DNA of 64,000 nucleotides from Phoronis australis (GCA_002633005.1 NMRA01000400.1:344476-408475), one strand, 5' to 3'. Positions 24,516 through 35,595 are shown, counted from the first letter of the stretch. Notes: generated by a model from the letters alone, not told the origin. Program-made: numbers and translations.

Positions 24516-24924
24516 CTATTCCGACGCCCAGTACAATGCGCCCACCGAGCAACATGTATTTGTCAGCAGCGAATGCAGACACTAACGCTCCAACAGCAAA
24601 AATGACATCTGAAATCATGATGACGGGTTTTCGGCCAATTCGGTCGTCAATAAATCCGGCAAGGAGTGCAAAGACGGCGGCGGCTCCAATCGTCGAACTG
24701 ACGACCAATTCTTGCCAAAACGAGGTCAAAATGAATTCTTCTCGTACGAGAAGGACCGCTCCGGAGATCACTCCGGTGTCGTATCCAAACAAAAATCCTC
24801 CTAATCCGGACAACACTGTCACAACGTATACAAATTTGGCGGTGTGGAGTTTTGTCGGAATTTGGTCCACTTTAAGGTCGGTGCCTTCCCCATGCGACCT
24901 CATTTCTATTGTTCCGGGAGCCAT
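24516..24924 (-). CDS. SLC2A13: SLC2A13-like proton/myo-inositol cotransporter, exon 1
   Basis: This exon starts the transporter and encodes 136 residues plus one base. After a short cytoplasmic N-terminus, helix 1 contains GGFLFGYDTGVISGA, a signature of SLC2A/inositol transporters. Helices 2 and 3 follow with the loop motif DRIGRKP, the conserved major-facilitator loop 2-3 signature. The exon ends within RIVLGVGIG of helix 4. The donor is GGTAAG. The chosen ATG sits in a fair context (TTCCATGG), and no other in-frame ATG lies close upstream. Only three of the exons are in the window, so the protein is partial. Family members move myo-inositol with protons across the plasma or an internal membrane. 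Assignment to SLC2A13 over a general sugar transporter rests on the exon 1-3 motifs together. Confidence 0.92.
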
Positions 24925-25130
24925 GGAAGTCTTATTGGAGGACGCTTAAGTACGCGGGAACGAATAATCCGATGTACTGTTTGATCGAGTGGATCTTACC
25001 GACTGATTATCTGATGAGAAGCGACTGCTTTTCAGAGCATCAGCGTTTAATCGATAAAGGTACCAACCACGCCATCTATACGTGATCAGACGAGGCGCTC
25101 AGTACTTCTGTATTAAAAAGAGAGGCGAGG
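24925..25130 (-). promoter_or_regulatory. Presumed 5' UTR and promoter region of the SLC2A13-like gene
   Basis: This is the sequence directly upstream of the start codon. It is less AT-rich than its surroundings. No clear TATA box or initiator could be identified, so the start of transcription is unknown. Confidence 0.3.
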
Positions 25131-28100
25131 CCAAAATAACATAATTCTTTTGATAACTGTTTATTGCATCTTAAGAATTATACAGGAAGTGATACAATTA
25201 CTGCCCTCAAATCGAAAACATTTATGCAGGAACATATCAGAATTACAAGTGACAATGTCTAAGGTATAACAACATAATACAAATGATAGAAAACGGTTTA
25301 GCTCCAAATACACAGACAAACAACTATAAACGTAAAAACACACAAACGGTATATCAATGAGACTGTTAATTAAATAAAATTTAAGTTTGCTATTATAAAT
25401 GAAACAACTAAAAATACTACATCAATCAGAAATCAGACTATATTTATCATGCCAATTTTTACTTTCAACATAATCTGCTGAATGTATCTAATCTCAGCAA
25501 CTTAATTAACCACAGTACATTTACGGTTGATGACCCTACAGACAATTTTTAGGCTGATATATTCCGATTTGTTCCATATTTTAAACCAATTTAGCTTTTC
25601 TTTTAAAAATTCTTTTGAATTAAGGGTTCGAGACTTTATGAAGCGGTCGAACCGAAAATTATTTTTTCGCTTCGAAGACAAAAGCCTGGACAAAATCTTT
25701 TATGGTGCTCAGTCACCATGCTAACGATTATTCATGTCTACTTTCATACTTAACGTGAGCTTGGTTCACCCTGTATTGCTGAGTATTTCCAAAGTACATT
25801 ATAAGTTACTTACTGTGGCAAAAGGCTGTTGGGATCATTTTAGTTTGCGTATTAATTTGTACTGAGATCACTTTGATGGGTGTAAGCCTTGACTACAAGG
25901 AAAATTTTGAAACCCATGCGTTCAATATTTTTAAGAGATGCCATTTTTAGATTAATACTGAAACGTCGTTCTCAAACATGCATGTGTCATCGTTTTCTCG
26001 TTGGAAACGCTTTGGCCAAATTTCATGAACTTTCACCAAAGAAATCTAGTTATAGAAACTGCCACCAAGGGGCCAGCAGTAGTCAAATTATCTAAAAATT
26101 GACGTTGACTAATTTGATGGCCATAGAAACATATTTGAAAAAAATTAATTAAGCCCCTTTATAAAGTTGATAATATACAGCTGCATACTGCCCGTAGTCA
26201 GGCACCGAAAATTGCGCGATAGTATGTTTTTTCTATCGGCAGTTGCTTGAAAACAAAAAAAAACATATTTTATATTTCTTATTTTCTTAATCTGACATCA
26301 AACTGGTGAATAAGTCATTGGAAATCACTAGCAACTCGCGAACCGGCCTCCAGAGCACCTCAAAAATGGCTAAAAATCAAAGACACAAAATTGGGCATAG
26401 TGCCCGTAGTCAGGCACCGTAAATTGCTCGATGGAATGTCTTTTCTATCGGCTGTTGCTTGAAAAAAAAAGACTTTCTTCTGATATTGAAGTTCAATGTC
26501 CACATAAAAATTATAAATATTTTTTCTTTCCCTTTCTTTTAGATGGTTTTAAAACAACTTCACTAACTGAACCTTTTCGAACTGAAATGAGCTATTTTGG
26601 GCCGAAATATACATGATGCTTTAATTTAAAAATTCTGGCCCAAAATTTCAAATAAGCATTTTAAACAAATCCCATCAAGATGTATGTACACACGATTTTT
26701 TCTAGATCTGAGTCGGTGACCCTATAGTCGACCTTGTGGTGCTCCCGTGGAATGACAGTTTTAAAATTACCCCATCAATGTGCCTCGCCTTTTAGCCTAT
26801 TTTTCTTACAAGCGTACACTCAGGAGAATACCTTAGGTCTGCCAACAGTTCTTAAGTTCATATTAGTGCTAAAAATATACCAGACTATAATAGTGTACAC
26901 TTCTTGTTTAGAAGCAAACAGATGTCGTCAAATCGATTGTTTTTACGGGAGTCTGTCGTTCTGTAAATGTTTTATTTAATTTAGACTAACGGCATTGCGA
27001 CAAGAAAATAAAACCATCGAAACAAACATCAGATGAAAATATTCACTTATCAGTTAAGGTCATGTGACAGCAAGACGAGACCGTGGGATATCGTAACGGG
27101 ATTATCAGTTTCGAGCAGGAAGACTTATCTGTCGATCACAGTTTACACACGCAGTTGATGTCTGTTTGCGTTCAATTGACTTCCCTAAACATGTTCAATC
27201 AACAGTAAGAACCACCCTTCAGGCGAGTCAATCAAGCTTCGTTATTACGAGACATCTACCTGTTAATCCTGTTAAGTTCCTCCTACTAACGAGGTGTTTG
27301 TCGAAGGCAGTGGTGTTAAACAAAGTCAGATAAAATTCCTGTTGTGGACTGAAATTTGCTACCAGCATGTTATGCTGTCATTTAGTGTTTACAAATAGCT
27401 CAAGGTTTTGCGTATAAGTTCGTCTCGCTCTGAAGCCATTCATTAGAAATATCCTTTTAATGAAGGGGTCTAGATTTAATGCCATATATTTTGTACCCGT
27501 AAAATGCCCCGCCGCTTTCAAACTTTTGCCTGTGTCATTAAAAGACTTGCGGGTACCTAAGGCTAGCAGGAAAGTGGGCCATCTTGTCACACCAAGTACA
27601 CCGCCTTCAATATGGAGAACAAGCATGGGTATTGCAAATCTCTGGTAAATTCCCTCGGTGCAGCAATACGTTAGCACCATGTCTCGAAGGAAAGTGGAAC
27701 AAAACTCCAAATCGCTTGATGTTATTTTGCAAAGTCTATTCCTTCAAATACGCAGTACTGGTCCGTAAACTCTGAAATATTTACATGGCGGTGTCAGGGG
27801 GAACACGCGACATTTTTCAGGTTAGGCAATACATGCACGCTACCGCGGAGAAGCTCCATTCTAGAATCCAGCCCCTTGATTTTTAAGAGTCAATATAACA
27901 AACAAACCGAACAAACCACTGCAAATATAACAGGGATTTTCATATATGGATAAAGCGATTAGGTTAACAACAACCACACCAGTCAGCCATTACATTATAT
28001 TGACGCTTTTAACATGTGACCAAATGAACTCCACCTGTAGTACGATTGGATTTAACGTAATTGAAAATTAAAGGAGATGACAGAGCCAACTAATTGACTG

Positions 28101-28478
28101 GTGAATTTAATTTGGTTTGGTCAAAAGTTGATTCCCGAATTGGAGATGACAAGTACGTGTACCATTCTACCTCTGTAACAGTGGCGTTATTAGAATGATA
28201 TGCTAACTAACTCCGTAGTCAATTATTTGAATAAATATCGATATTTTTTAATGTTTATTACGAAATCTTCAATACAATGAATATGTATTGCCCAGAAAGC
28301 GTCAAGAGGCATTGTATCTGGGTTAAATTAATACAATTATTATACACAAATGCATAAATTAAAAACTAGTGTTAAGATTACAATGACATGTAATTACTAA
28401 AATCACTAATGTAAATAAATCCCAATAAGTTATTTTACATGTATACAATTCTATCCACTCACGTAAAGAGATTTAATA
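25131..28478. other. Intergenic stretch between the transporter and TRIM genes
   Basis: AT-rich non-coding DNA. The only structured feature seen is the two-copy repeat at 26189-26470. Short open frames here, including a 110-codon minus frame near 27.5 kb, show no recognised motif and are unlikely to be genes. Confidence 0.5.
26189..26470 (+). repeat. Two copies of a 70-bp motif, 212 bp apart
   Basis: TGCCCGTAGTCAGGCACCG followed by an AAATTGC, TTTTCTATCGGC and GTTGCTTGAAAA series occurs at 26189 and again at 26401. In both it is followed by an A-rich run. The leading word is itself a small hairpin (TGCC ... GGCA). Confidence 0.8.
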
Positions 28479-29095
28479 TTAAAAAGAAATTTTGATGCAA
28501 TTTCGAATAAACTTTATTTTCATTCGGGTTGAGTTCTTTACATCCATGTTGAAAAAAAAATTGTTATACGTTTGAAGAATATCGGAATATTTTTTGTAAA
28601 CATGGGGGTATTGTTCGAATTTTTGGAAAAGCTGTACCCTCTGCTCCTTGCATACATCACAAGCAAAGAAAACATGAGCAAATGTCTGAGTGTCTCCACA
28701 GGAACACAGAGGTGAAATAGTATTGAAACCATGTCTAAATTTCTCGTTGTTTAGGAATAGACCACATCTTGATCTGTATAGGAATATTTCTTGGTTGCAA
28801 GGAAGTTGGAATGATGTCAATGGGACTGGCATGTCTTGAGCTGTGGTATGCAGTTTAAAATTATTTTTGAGAGTAACGATTGAAGTGCTTTCTTTTATTT
28901 TCGATTATAAGGAATTCCAGTTGTTAATACAAGTTAACATCGTAGATCTCTTGAAGGCTTGGCTGAAGGAAGATGGTGTAGTGTATATTTTACTTTGACG
29001 TAGTCCCGGTCTTGTGTTAAGTCTTTTGTAAGAGTCAAATTAATAAATATCGACATGATAGTACCAATGAGCGTTTTCCGATTACCAAGTAACAT
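28479..29095 (-). pseudogene. Non-LTR retrotransposon remnant (C-terminal end)
   Basis: Minus-strand frames together resemble the end of a non-LTR retrotransposon ORF2. The first piece, near 29095-28930, is open for about 65 codons. A middle piece contains NNWNSL then SKIKEST, like the WNSLP-type motif of such proteins. A 117-codon final piece contains SPLCSCGDTQTFAHVFFAC, the Cys-Cys-His-Cys zinc-binding motif found after the reverse transcriptase. Stops and frame changes separate the pieces, so it is dead. It begins only about 20 bp beyond the TRIM stop codon, so it may supply part of that gene's 3' UTR. An AATAAA lies within it on the minus strand (28900-28895). Confidence 0.65.
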
Positions 29096-29115
29096 ACGTT
29101 CAGTTTTCGCAGTGT

Positions 29116-31071
29116 TTAATGGAGTCCAAAATCCGCGTACTTGAACTCTTTCACGTTACCTGTTTTTTCTTCCAACACGGCGACTTCTCCAGGACCACAA
29201 ATACCAAGACCAGTAGGACGGTTGACGTTATCACTTACAATGACACGCGCGCACTCTAACTGGCCTGACATGATCACAATGATGTTTGCATGTGCTTTAT
29301 CACGGACAGCAACAAGAATATTTCCCCATTCGTCTATACAAATACCGTAAGGACGCCCGCCTAGTTTGTCACTGGTGTTTGTTATGGTTGGCTCTTCGCA
29401 GTCAATCTTATGTACACGATTTTCGAAGTGATCGCCAACTACCAGATGTCCCTCATTGTCAATGGATATGTAACGGGGTTTGAATACGCGCATTTTAAGT
29501 TCCTCTTTACCGATTACCTTTGTTACGTTGCATTCAAAATCAAGAATAAGCACCCGGCTACCTTCAGGATCTGTCACAACAAGCATATCGTCACGACATG
29601 CCATAAAACTCCAATCTTCACTGTAAATATCTTCTTTACTCTTTTTTTGGAGCTGACCTTTGGCGTTGTACTTCAACACACCGTGAATACTGTCATCCGT
29701 AACGAATATTTCACCTTTCTCATTACACTTTACACCTGTTGGAAAAGCAAGAGAGTGCTCAGATTGACTCACTTGAAAGTCGAAATCCCCCGTAGATCTG
29801 CAGAATGCTTTCACCTTTGTTTTACTGGTAGTGATGAACCATTTGCCATAAATAGCCAGTCCACAACAATGGCTAGGCTCCTTTTCTCCTTCGATGAGCG
29901 TTTCGAAGCAACGCGTTTGGGAAGCTGTTTCTCTCATTACTGGAACTCGACTTTGCTTCACATACGATGAGAAACTCTGCAGTTTCTCAAATTTGGCCAT
30001 CACATCCATCGATAAACTGGGCATTTCCAAGTTTTCAGGGTGGAATTTGAATACAGGCGTGATCACCTCACCATCACCTACTTGATTACTCAGCTCCTCG
30101 AGACGAGATTTAATATCTTGAAACTGTAACACTTTTTCCATATCTTGAGCCGAATCAAGAAGATTTTGGATATATCTTAAACTGACTTTGTATGCAGTCT
30201 CTGTATGTTTCGCTTCTTCATATGCTGTTTTAGCTTTCTCTCGGGCAATGTTGACTTTTTCCTGTAAGCTCTTTCTCGCTTGTCTCGCCTTATCATAAAT
30301 TTCCTTCCTTATTTTGTTTTCAAAATCGGTGAACTTCTGTTGCATATCGGAGTCAAGTTGATCTTCCTGTTCGTCAAGACTGTCCAAGACCTTTTTTCGC
30401 TCATCTGACAGCTTTTCAGAATCTTCCGTTATTAGCTTTAGTGGTTCCAATAATATTCTCATGACGACAGCAGCCTTTGCTGCAGCCTTTTCTATGGTGC
30501 TCTTTGTGTGCTGCTCGTGGTTAGCCTTTGGACATAAAGGGCACTGCGGTCTGTTACAGTCTTCACAGGCAACTTCAATCTCTTCTTCCGGATGATCAGG
30601 ACAGTAAACCTTTCGAATTCGACAGATTGCATCGATGTGTCTACTGACATCTTCCAAACTGATTACTTTGTGATTGAATGATGAACTAGTGAAGCGATGG
30701 CTCTTAGCGCATTCCAGACAGAGATACTCACGACAGTCAACACACACGGAAGACCCATAAATTTCAATGCCCTGAAGTTTGCAAATTTCACATTTCACAT
30801 CTGATGAGTCATCAGGGTATATGTTACTAATCATTTCGAGGAACGTGTTGTGTTTGATACTTGCCACGCCATCTTGCGGTACCAAGAAATGAAAGTCGCA
30901 AATTGGACATCGAGCAGAGCCATCCTGCTGATTCGCATTCATATGTCGCCCAAGGCATCTTCCACAGAACGAGTGCAGGCATTTCAACATTCGTGGATTT
31001 TTGAGGCGCTGCTTGCAAATGGGACATTCATGGATTTGATATGAAATTTCTGAGTCTTTGCTATGTGCCAT
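29116..31071 (-). CDS. TRIM-family E3 ubiquitin ligase, RING/B-box/coiled coil/NHL-like
   Basis: This intact 651-residue protein fits the C-terminal-propeller TRIM group (TRIM2/3/56-like). The RING finger has Cys16, Cys19, Cys31, His33, Cys36, Cys39, Cys55 and Cys58 in C3HC4 order, which recruits an E2 enzyme. A first B-box follows (Cys94, Cys97, Cys110, Cys113, Cys118, Cys121), then a second B-box (Cys157, His160, Cys169, Cys172, Cys177, Cys180, His185, His188). Residues about 190-335 are charged, heptad-like coiled coil for dimerisation. Residues about 395-651 hold repeated GLAI, GVKC and GICI strand motifs of an NHL-like propeller for target binding. The whole coding region is one exon. 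A splice acceptor just upstream of the ATG suggests a non-coding 5' exon. The substrate is unknown. Invertebrates often carry many such paralogues, and a dead one lies 12 kb away. Confidence 0.93.
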   Translation of the reverse strand: MAHSKDSEISYQIHECPICKQRLKNPRMLKCLHSFCGRCLGRHMNANQQDGSARCPICDFHFLVPQDGVASIKHNTFLEMISNIYPDDSSDVKCEICKLQGIEIYGSSVCVDCREYLCLECAKSHRFTSSSFNHKVISLEDVSRHIDAICRIRKVYCPDHPEEEIEVACEDCNRPQCPLCPKANHEQHTKSTIEKAAAKAAVVMRILLEPLKLITEDSEKLSDERKKVLDSLDEQEDQLDSDMQQKFTDFENKIRKEIYDKARQARKSLQEKVNIAREKAKTAYEEAKHTETAYKVSLRYIQNLLDSAQDMEKVLQFQDIKSRLEELSNQVGDGEVITPVFKFHPENLEMPSLSMDVMAKFEKLQSFSSYVKQSRVPVMRETASQTRCFETLIEGEKEPSHCCGLAIYGKWFITTSKTKVKAFCRSTGDFDFQVSQSEHSLAFPTGVKCNEKGEIFVTDDSIHGVLKYNAKGQLQKKSKEDIYSEDWSFMACRDDMLVVTDPEGSRVLILDFECNVTKVIGKEELKMRVFKPRYISIDNEGHLVVGDHFENRVHKIDCEEPTITNTSDKLGGRPYGICIDEWGNILVAVRDKAHANIIVIMSGQLECARVIVSDNVNRPTGLGICGPGEVAVLEEKTGNVKEFKYADFGLH

Positions 31072-31090
31072 ATGTTCTGTAACAATAACG
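31072..31090 (-). other. Splice acceptor immediately upstream of the TRIM start codon
   Basis: Minus-strand sequence reads GTTATTGTTACAG, then AACAT, then ATG. This is a good acceptor five bases before the start codon, implying that the coding exon is joined to an upstream non-coding exon. Confidence 0.6.
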
Positions 31091-31509
31091 CATCCTCATC
31101 AAAAATGAGCATATCCGAATCATTTATTGACATTGGTGTGTTAACCGCACAGAAATCTAAACCGGCCCCATCCTGGTCATAAACGAAAATGGCGCACCTA
31201 GGGATGCGGTGTATAGATTATTTCAAATTAACTAACTTGTAATCGAGAAATGACATGAAAAAAGGATTTTTTCCATTAGGTCATAAAACTAGCACCAAGT
31301 ATCAAATCTATGCGCAAACAACTTGTGTCTACTGGGAATGTGGTCGTACGAGAGTTTATCGTTTCATGTCCGCATCCTATTTATGGATAGTCGAATATTC
31401 TGATAGTGTCCTATAAGAAACTTTTGGCGCTGACACTGATTTAATTCGTTGAATTTAATGCGTAGTATGTATATTATTTACGTACTAACCAAAATAAAAC
31501 TTCAGATCA
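31091..31509. other. Region upstream of the TRIM coding exon
   Basis: Presumed intron or promoter sequence on the minus strand. No TATA box, donor site or repeat could be picked out with confidence. Confidence 0.4.
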
Positions 31510-31912
31510 GGCCCTGGTCTCCAATCTTTTTACTCGAAATGGAATTCGAAATTAAGTTTGGCATTTTCTACTCTACTTTTGGGCGAACTCAAGATAAGTG
31601 TCTATTATTCTATGCTTGAGTACACAATAACTTACGTAGATAATTTATTGCCCTTAGTTCACAGTTTGTAAACCCAATATTAAAGCAATAAGTTCGAGTT
31701 TGAACTCGAAATTTCGAGTTTTTACTCGAGTTTGTAGCACGAATATAACGGTCTTCAAGGGCAAACTTGAACTAGAAACTCCTATGCATAAACTCTAATT
31801 TATTCGAGCACAGTCTGATAACCGATTATCTTAAGTTCGTACAAAAGGAGCAGAGAAATTGCCAAAAATAGTTTCGAGTTCGTTTCGAGTACAAAGATTA
31901 GAGACCGGGCCC
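31510..31912. mobile_element. MITE family 1, copy 2 (reverse orientation)
   Basis: A 403-bp copy bounded by GGCCCTGGTCT and AGACCGGGCCC. It is co-linear with the reverse complement of 6824-7221 over its full length, including the central TCGAG palindrome. Divergence is visible as scattered substitutions and small indels. Confidence 0.88.
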
Positions 31913-32252
31913 AGGTCTACGAAGAACGAACGAGAAACAGTGCCTGACGGGGAAAACAGTGTGTAGCTGATTTCAAGATCAGCCGAATAGACGTCTGAAT
32001 GAACAACCATACATGTAATGTGAAGGAACTTGACCCTCATGACGTTTCACAAATATTGTTTGTTTTCTTTACAATTACCAAATGTTAATTAGCAATCAAA
32101 CATGTGGGTTACTGCACATGCGCACGGGACATCGGGCAAACGTGTCGTGCGCAGTTCAATATAAGAATTGCATTATTCAAAATGGTTCTCTGCCTGTGCA
32201 ATAGAAATAAAACTGTCTCCCACATAGCCACGATATACTCGGGCACAGAATA

Positions 32253-32503
32253 ATTATACAGTTAGACGAACTTACCTTAAGTGAAGGATGACTGTAATTT
32301 TATGTATCCCCAGAATTCCCCCAGAGTGCTAACATGAGATACGGACATGCGCAAAGCGAACCATTCTTTAAAGCTCTTCTGTGATCAAGAGAGTGCTAAC
32401 AGGGTGGGATGTGGAGGGCATGTTAGCACTCTGGGGGAATTCTGGGGATACATAAAATTACAGTCATCCTTCACTTAAGGTAAGTTCGTCTAACTGTATA
32501 ATT
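32253..32503. repeat. Long near-perfect palindrome, 84-bp arms
   Basis: Arms at 32253-32336 and 32419-32503 are almost exact reverse complements around an 82-bp loop. The inner part of the arm plus the loop start (ATGAGATACGGACATGCG and onward) matches the complement of the right end of the adjacent DIRS-like element (about 37500-37530). The palindrome is therefore probably made from DIRS terminal sequence. Confidence 0.92.
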
Positions 32504-32541
32504 TTATTCCTCCCAGAATTCCCCCGAGTACTACCATGAGA
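32501..32541 (+). repeat. Left inverted terminal repeat of the DIRS-like element
   Basis: This 41-bp sequence starts ATTTTATTCCTCCCAG and is exactly the reverse complement of 37523-37563. After ATGAGA the two ends diverge. Confidence 0.93.
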
Positions 32542-32623
32542 CTTGAAAGTTGATCACAGAAAGTGGACAGCAAACAACACCAAATGTTTCAAGTAATTTG
32601 TATTGGTAGATCAACGTATACAA

Positions 32624-33540
32624 TTATTGCAATACAAAGTCTGCCAAGGTTTTAGATTCTCTGTTGATAGGTCTCTTGTAATATTTGCTAAATGTCGAAG
32701 GCCGTGACCAACCACCTGCCTTCATAATCTCCTCAACAGTGGCTCCAGACACACTAGCTTGTTAACAGAAGCTGATCTAACACTACCGGGTTTATATACA
32801 TTGACATTTATACCAGCCTCCGATAAGACGTTTCGGATCCATCGCCGTACAGTTACCAGTATCACCTGTGGCTGCTTTATACGGTCTAGTAACGGTAAGA
32901 AATAGTGCTTTACATGACCCCCGATAGTCTAGAGTACGTTTTAAGTACAGTCAAATAACGATAAATGCACAACCGCTTATCTGACGGAAAAACTTCAGGT
33001 GTAACAGTTCAGGTTTATAATTAAGACGGCCTTGTTTAAGATCCTTGCTTGCAATGGTAAAGGTAAATTTAGAGGCTAAAATGTTCATGGAATCTACGTT
33101 AAGGGCAGAGATGATCTGCGGACGTTGTCCAGTGAGAATCAGTATAAGCATAACAGTCTTCATAGTTAATTTCGCTATTGGTAACAACTTAGCCGGACCC
33201 CATGACTTTAGGAAATCTAACACTACATTCACGTCCCAGGTAGCAACATAACGAGGCCTAGGGGGTTCATATTTGCAACACCCTTCATAAAACGTACATC
33301 TGGATTAGAACCAAAGGTCTCAATGCCTGGTAAAATCTTAACAGAAGAAAGTGCAGAGCGGGCAGTATTAGGACACTGTAGTCCTTATTATGGTTGACAA
33401 GTGTTTGGAGAAAAGAAAGTCCCTCTCCTACAGGTACAAACACTGGAGCAATGTTCCTCTGACTACAATAGAGAATCCACTGTTTGATGTAGCAGCTGTA
33501 GAGGTCTGAAGAGGACTTTCGTCGGGACGCCATGATGGTG
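32624..33540 (-). pseudogene. DIRS-like tyrosine recombinase (broken)
   Basis: Minus-strand frames match a DIRS recombinase from N- to C-terminus. The N-terminal core-binding part has YIKQWILYCSQRNI, followed by a frameshift near 33380. The catalytic domain has WDVNVVLDFLKSWG-like and LTGQRPQ motifs, the latter with the first catalytic Arg near 33123. Further frame changes near 32945 and 32760 follow. The C-terminal signature VRSAS carries the second Arg, and GGWS is followed by TFSKYYKRP, with the nucleophile Tyr. The frame ends at a TAA at 32626-32624. The enzyme class joins the circular DNA intermediate into the genome without a target duplication. At least three frame breaks make this copy non-functional. 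Confidence 0.85.
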
Positions 33541-34638
33541 GTGATGACAGATGGGCTGTATCTTTTTGTCTGTAGAGCCTGCCTGACAAGTGCGTCACCA
33601 TCAGGTAGAGTTTGTCCATGGGCCGGGCCTGAGGTCTAGAAGGTAAAACCAAAGTATGATTTGTAGCTGGAACGATAAACGGTGTCCCTATGACCATGGG
33701 AGTCATCATAGTAAACCAGGGCTTTGTTGGCCAGAAGGGCACAATGATAATACCATCAGCCTCGTCCATAATCCTTTTTGGAATGACTGTATTCAAAAAT
33801 CGCGAATGGTGGAAAAGCATAAATCAATTTGTAATTCCCCCAATGACACATATAGCTATCCACCAATGCAGCTTCTGGGTCTGGTTGCCAAGAGCAAAAG
33901 GGTTTCACCTTATAATTAAGTCTTGATGCGAACAAATCAATGGAAGGGGTCCCAAATTTGAGCAAATTATCCGAAAAACATGTGGAAGTAATGTCCACTC
34001 GGTTCCATGTTTGATAACCCGGGATGCTGTGTCTGCAGCGACATTTTGTTTACCAGGGCAAAAGCCAGCTGACAACCAAATGTTTCTCTCGAGTAACCAG
34101 AGCCAGATTTTCGGGTAACCTTGTTACAGCGATATGAGTGTACAGAGCCCCAATGACGTATACACTGCGTTGTTGTTGTGTTGTCAGTCATGACCCGTAA
34201 ATGAGTATTTCTCATGTCCGCAAATACAGATTGTAAGGAATAATAAACTGCAGTGAGTTCAAGCTCATTAATATGCCAAGTAATTGCAGTGTAATCCCAA
34301 CGCCCACCAAACGTATTATTCCGAGAAGGAATATTGCAACCCCATCCCTGTAAACTAGCATCGGTGTAGAACACACAGTCAGGGTCACCGAGGTACACTG
34401 AAGCAAAGCAGTGAGCAACATTAGTGGTCCACCAAGATAGATCTTGATAAGCAAGTTGACTAAGGGACATGACACTCTCAAAGTTACGACCGGATTGCTG
34501 CAGAGCAACATTCTTGTCGATTTCCAGCTGCTTTGTAAACAGTTGTGCATAGCGATTGCCAGGTTGGGTTGCCAGTAATGTACCCACTAACTTTGCAACA
34601 TCCCCTATAGAGATACAATCCATACATAAAAAATTCAT
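33541..34638 (-). pseudogene. DIRS-like RNase H and methyltransferase-type region (broken)
   Basis: The first 160 residues contain FYTDASLQGWG, INELEL and MTDNTT, carrying the acidic residues of a retroelement RNase H, which removes RNA from the RNA-DNA hybrid. A frame change near 34120 is followed by a segment with SIDLFASRLNYKVKPFCSW and QPDPEAALVDSY, typical of DIRS pol downstream of RNase H. Another frame change near 33800 precedes IIIVPFWPTKPWF, the WPT-PWF motif of the methyltransferase-type domain found in these elements. The order matches DIRS pol. The function of the last domain in transposition is not known. Confidence 0.85.
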
Positions 34639-35595
34639 TAAGCAGAGAGATAAGCTTCTCTGCTTTGGAGGGCGGTAAAGTGGCGGTCATTGTTCTCGAG
34701 TTAATATGGAACCCTAAAAAGTCTATTTCGTGAGAAGGTCTCAAAACGCTCTTAGTTTTACTGACTGTGAAACCAAGATCTTGTAGTAATGTTGCTGTCA
34801 GTACCCCATCATTTTCACACTTGCCAGGGTCAGAATTCACAATTAAGGTGTCATCTATGTAGGCCGTTATAGTGACATCATGAACGCGGCGAAGTTCCGC
34901 CAGGGGCATCTTAAGCAACTTAGTGAAGATACGCGGTCCTGAACTTAAACCATTCGGCAAAGCCGTAAATTGGTAAAGCGCGTCATCATGCCTGAATCGC
35001 AAGTATTTCCGGTGATGCCAGCCTCCCGTTCAGTAACGTTAGGACCTCGCTAAAAAGCAAGACTTCGCGAGATTACGTGAGATATTGCCGTGTATTTTAA
35101 AAATGAGAACACATGACTTTGACTAGATTTTTGCCTAGGTCCTAGCGTCTACTGAACGCACGCCTGGCTATTGGGATGCTATAATAAGCGTCAGACAAAT
35201 CTAAGCTGAGAAAGTAACAATCCCGCGTCACTAAGCGAAGTGCCGATTCAAAGGTATCCATTTTGAAATGATGATAAGCAACATAAGAGTTTAAGGTCTT
35301 CAAATTAAGGATAAACCGAAACTCATTTGCAACTTTCTTAGGTCGAAGAAAAACGGGAGACACAAATTGTCCAGGAGAGTGAGGACAGCGTCCAATGACT
35401 TGTTTAGCCAGCATGGATTGAATTTCCCTACGCAGGAATTGTTGCTCAAGGGCGAAAATTTTTGCATTGGTACCTGGTTTTGTTTGAGTAGGAAGCAGGC
35501 CAAATTCAATTTCATAGCCGGTGACAATGGCTAGTATGCGGGGATCCTTAGTAATCTGACGCCACTTAGGGACACACCTCTGGCCAAGGAGGTCT
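34484..35595 (-). pseudogene. DIRS-like reverse transcriptase, interrupted by a MITE
   Basis: The upstream half (about 35595-35157) starts with WRQITKDPRILAIVTGYEIE and reaches FILNLKTLNSYV and SLDLSDAYYSIPI, the latter holding the motif A aspartate. The downstream half (35016-34484) resumes with RKYLRFRH, QFTALPNGLSSGPRIFTK and TAYIDDTLIV, where the YIDD box is the catalytic motif C. Between them lies the family 3 MITE. Near 34630 the frame shifts into the RNase H section. The enzyme copies element RNA into DNA. The upstream part of the minus-strand open frame beyond about 35600 is antisense to gag and is not part of the protein. Confidence 0.9.
35029..35156 (-). mobile_element. MITE family 3, copy 2, inside the DIRS reverse transcriptase
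   Basis: A 128-bp core bounded by TTCAGTAACG and CGTCTACTGAA. It is about 80 percent similar by eye to 14983-15113 in reverse orientation. It separates RT motif A from the following RKYLRF motif and brings stop codons into the frame. Flanking bases GCCAG and CTGGC may also belong to the element. Confidence 0.88.

Noticed and set aside
24536-24949. 137-codon plus-strand open frame over transporter exon 1
   Set aside because: It is antisense to the well-supported SLC2A13-like exon and has no motif of its own.
29410-29970. 186-codon plus-strand open frame
   Set aside because: It is antisense to the intact TRIM coding exon.
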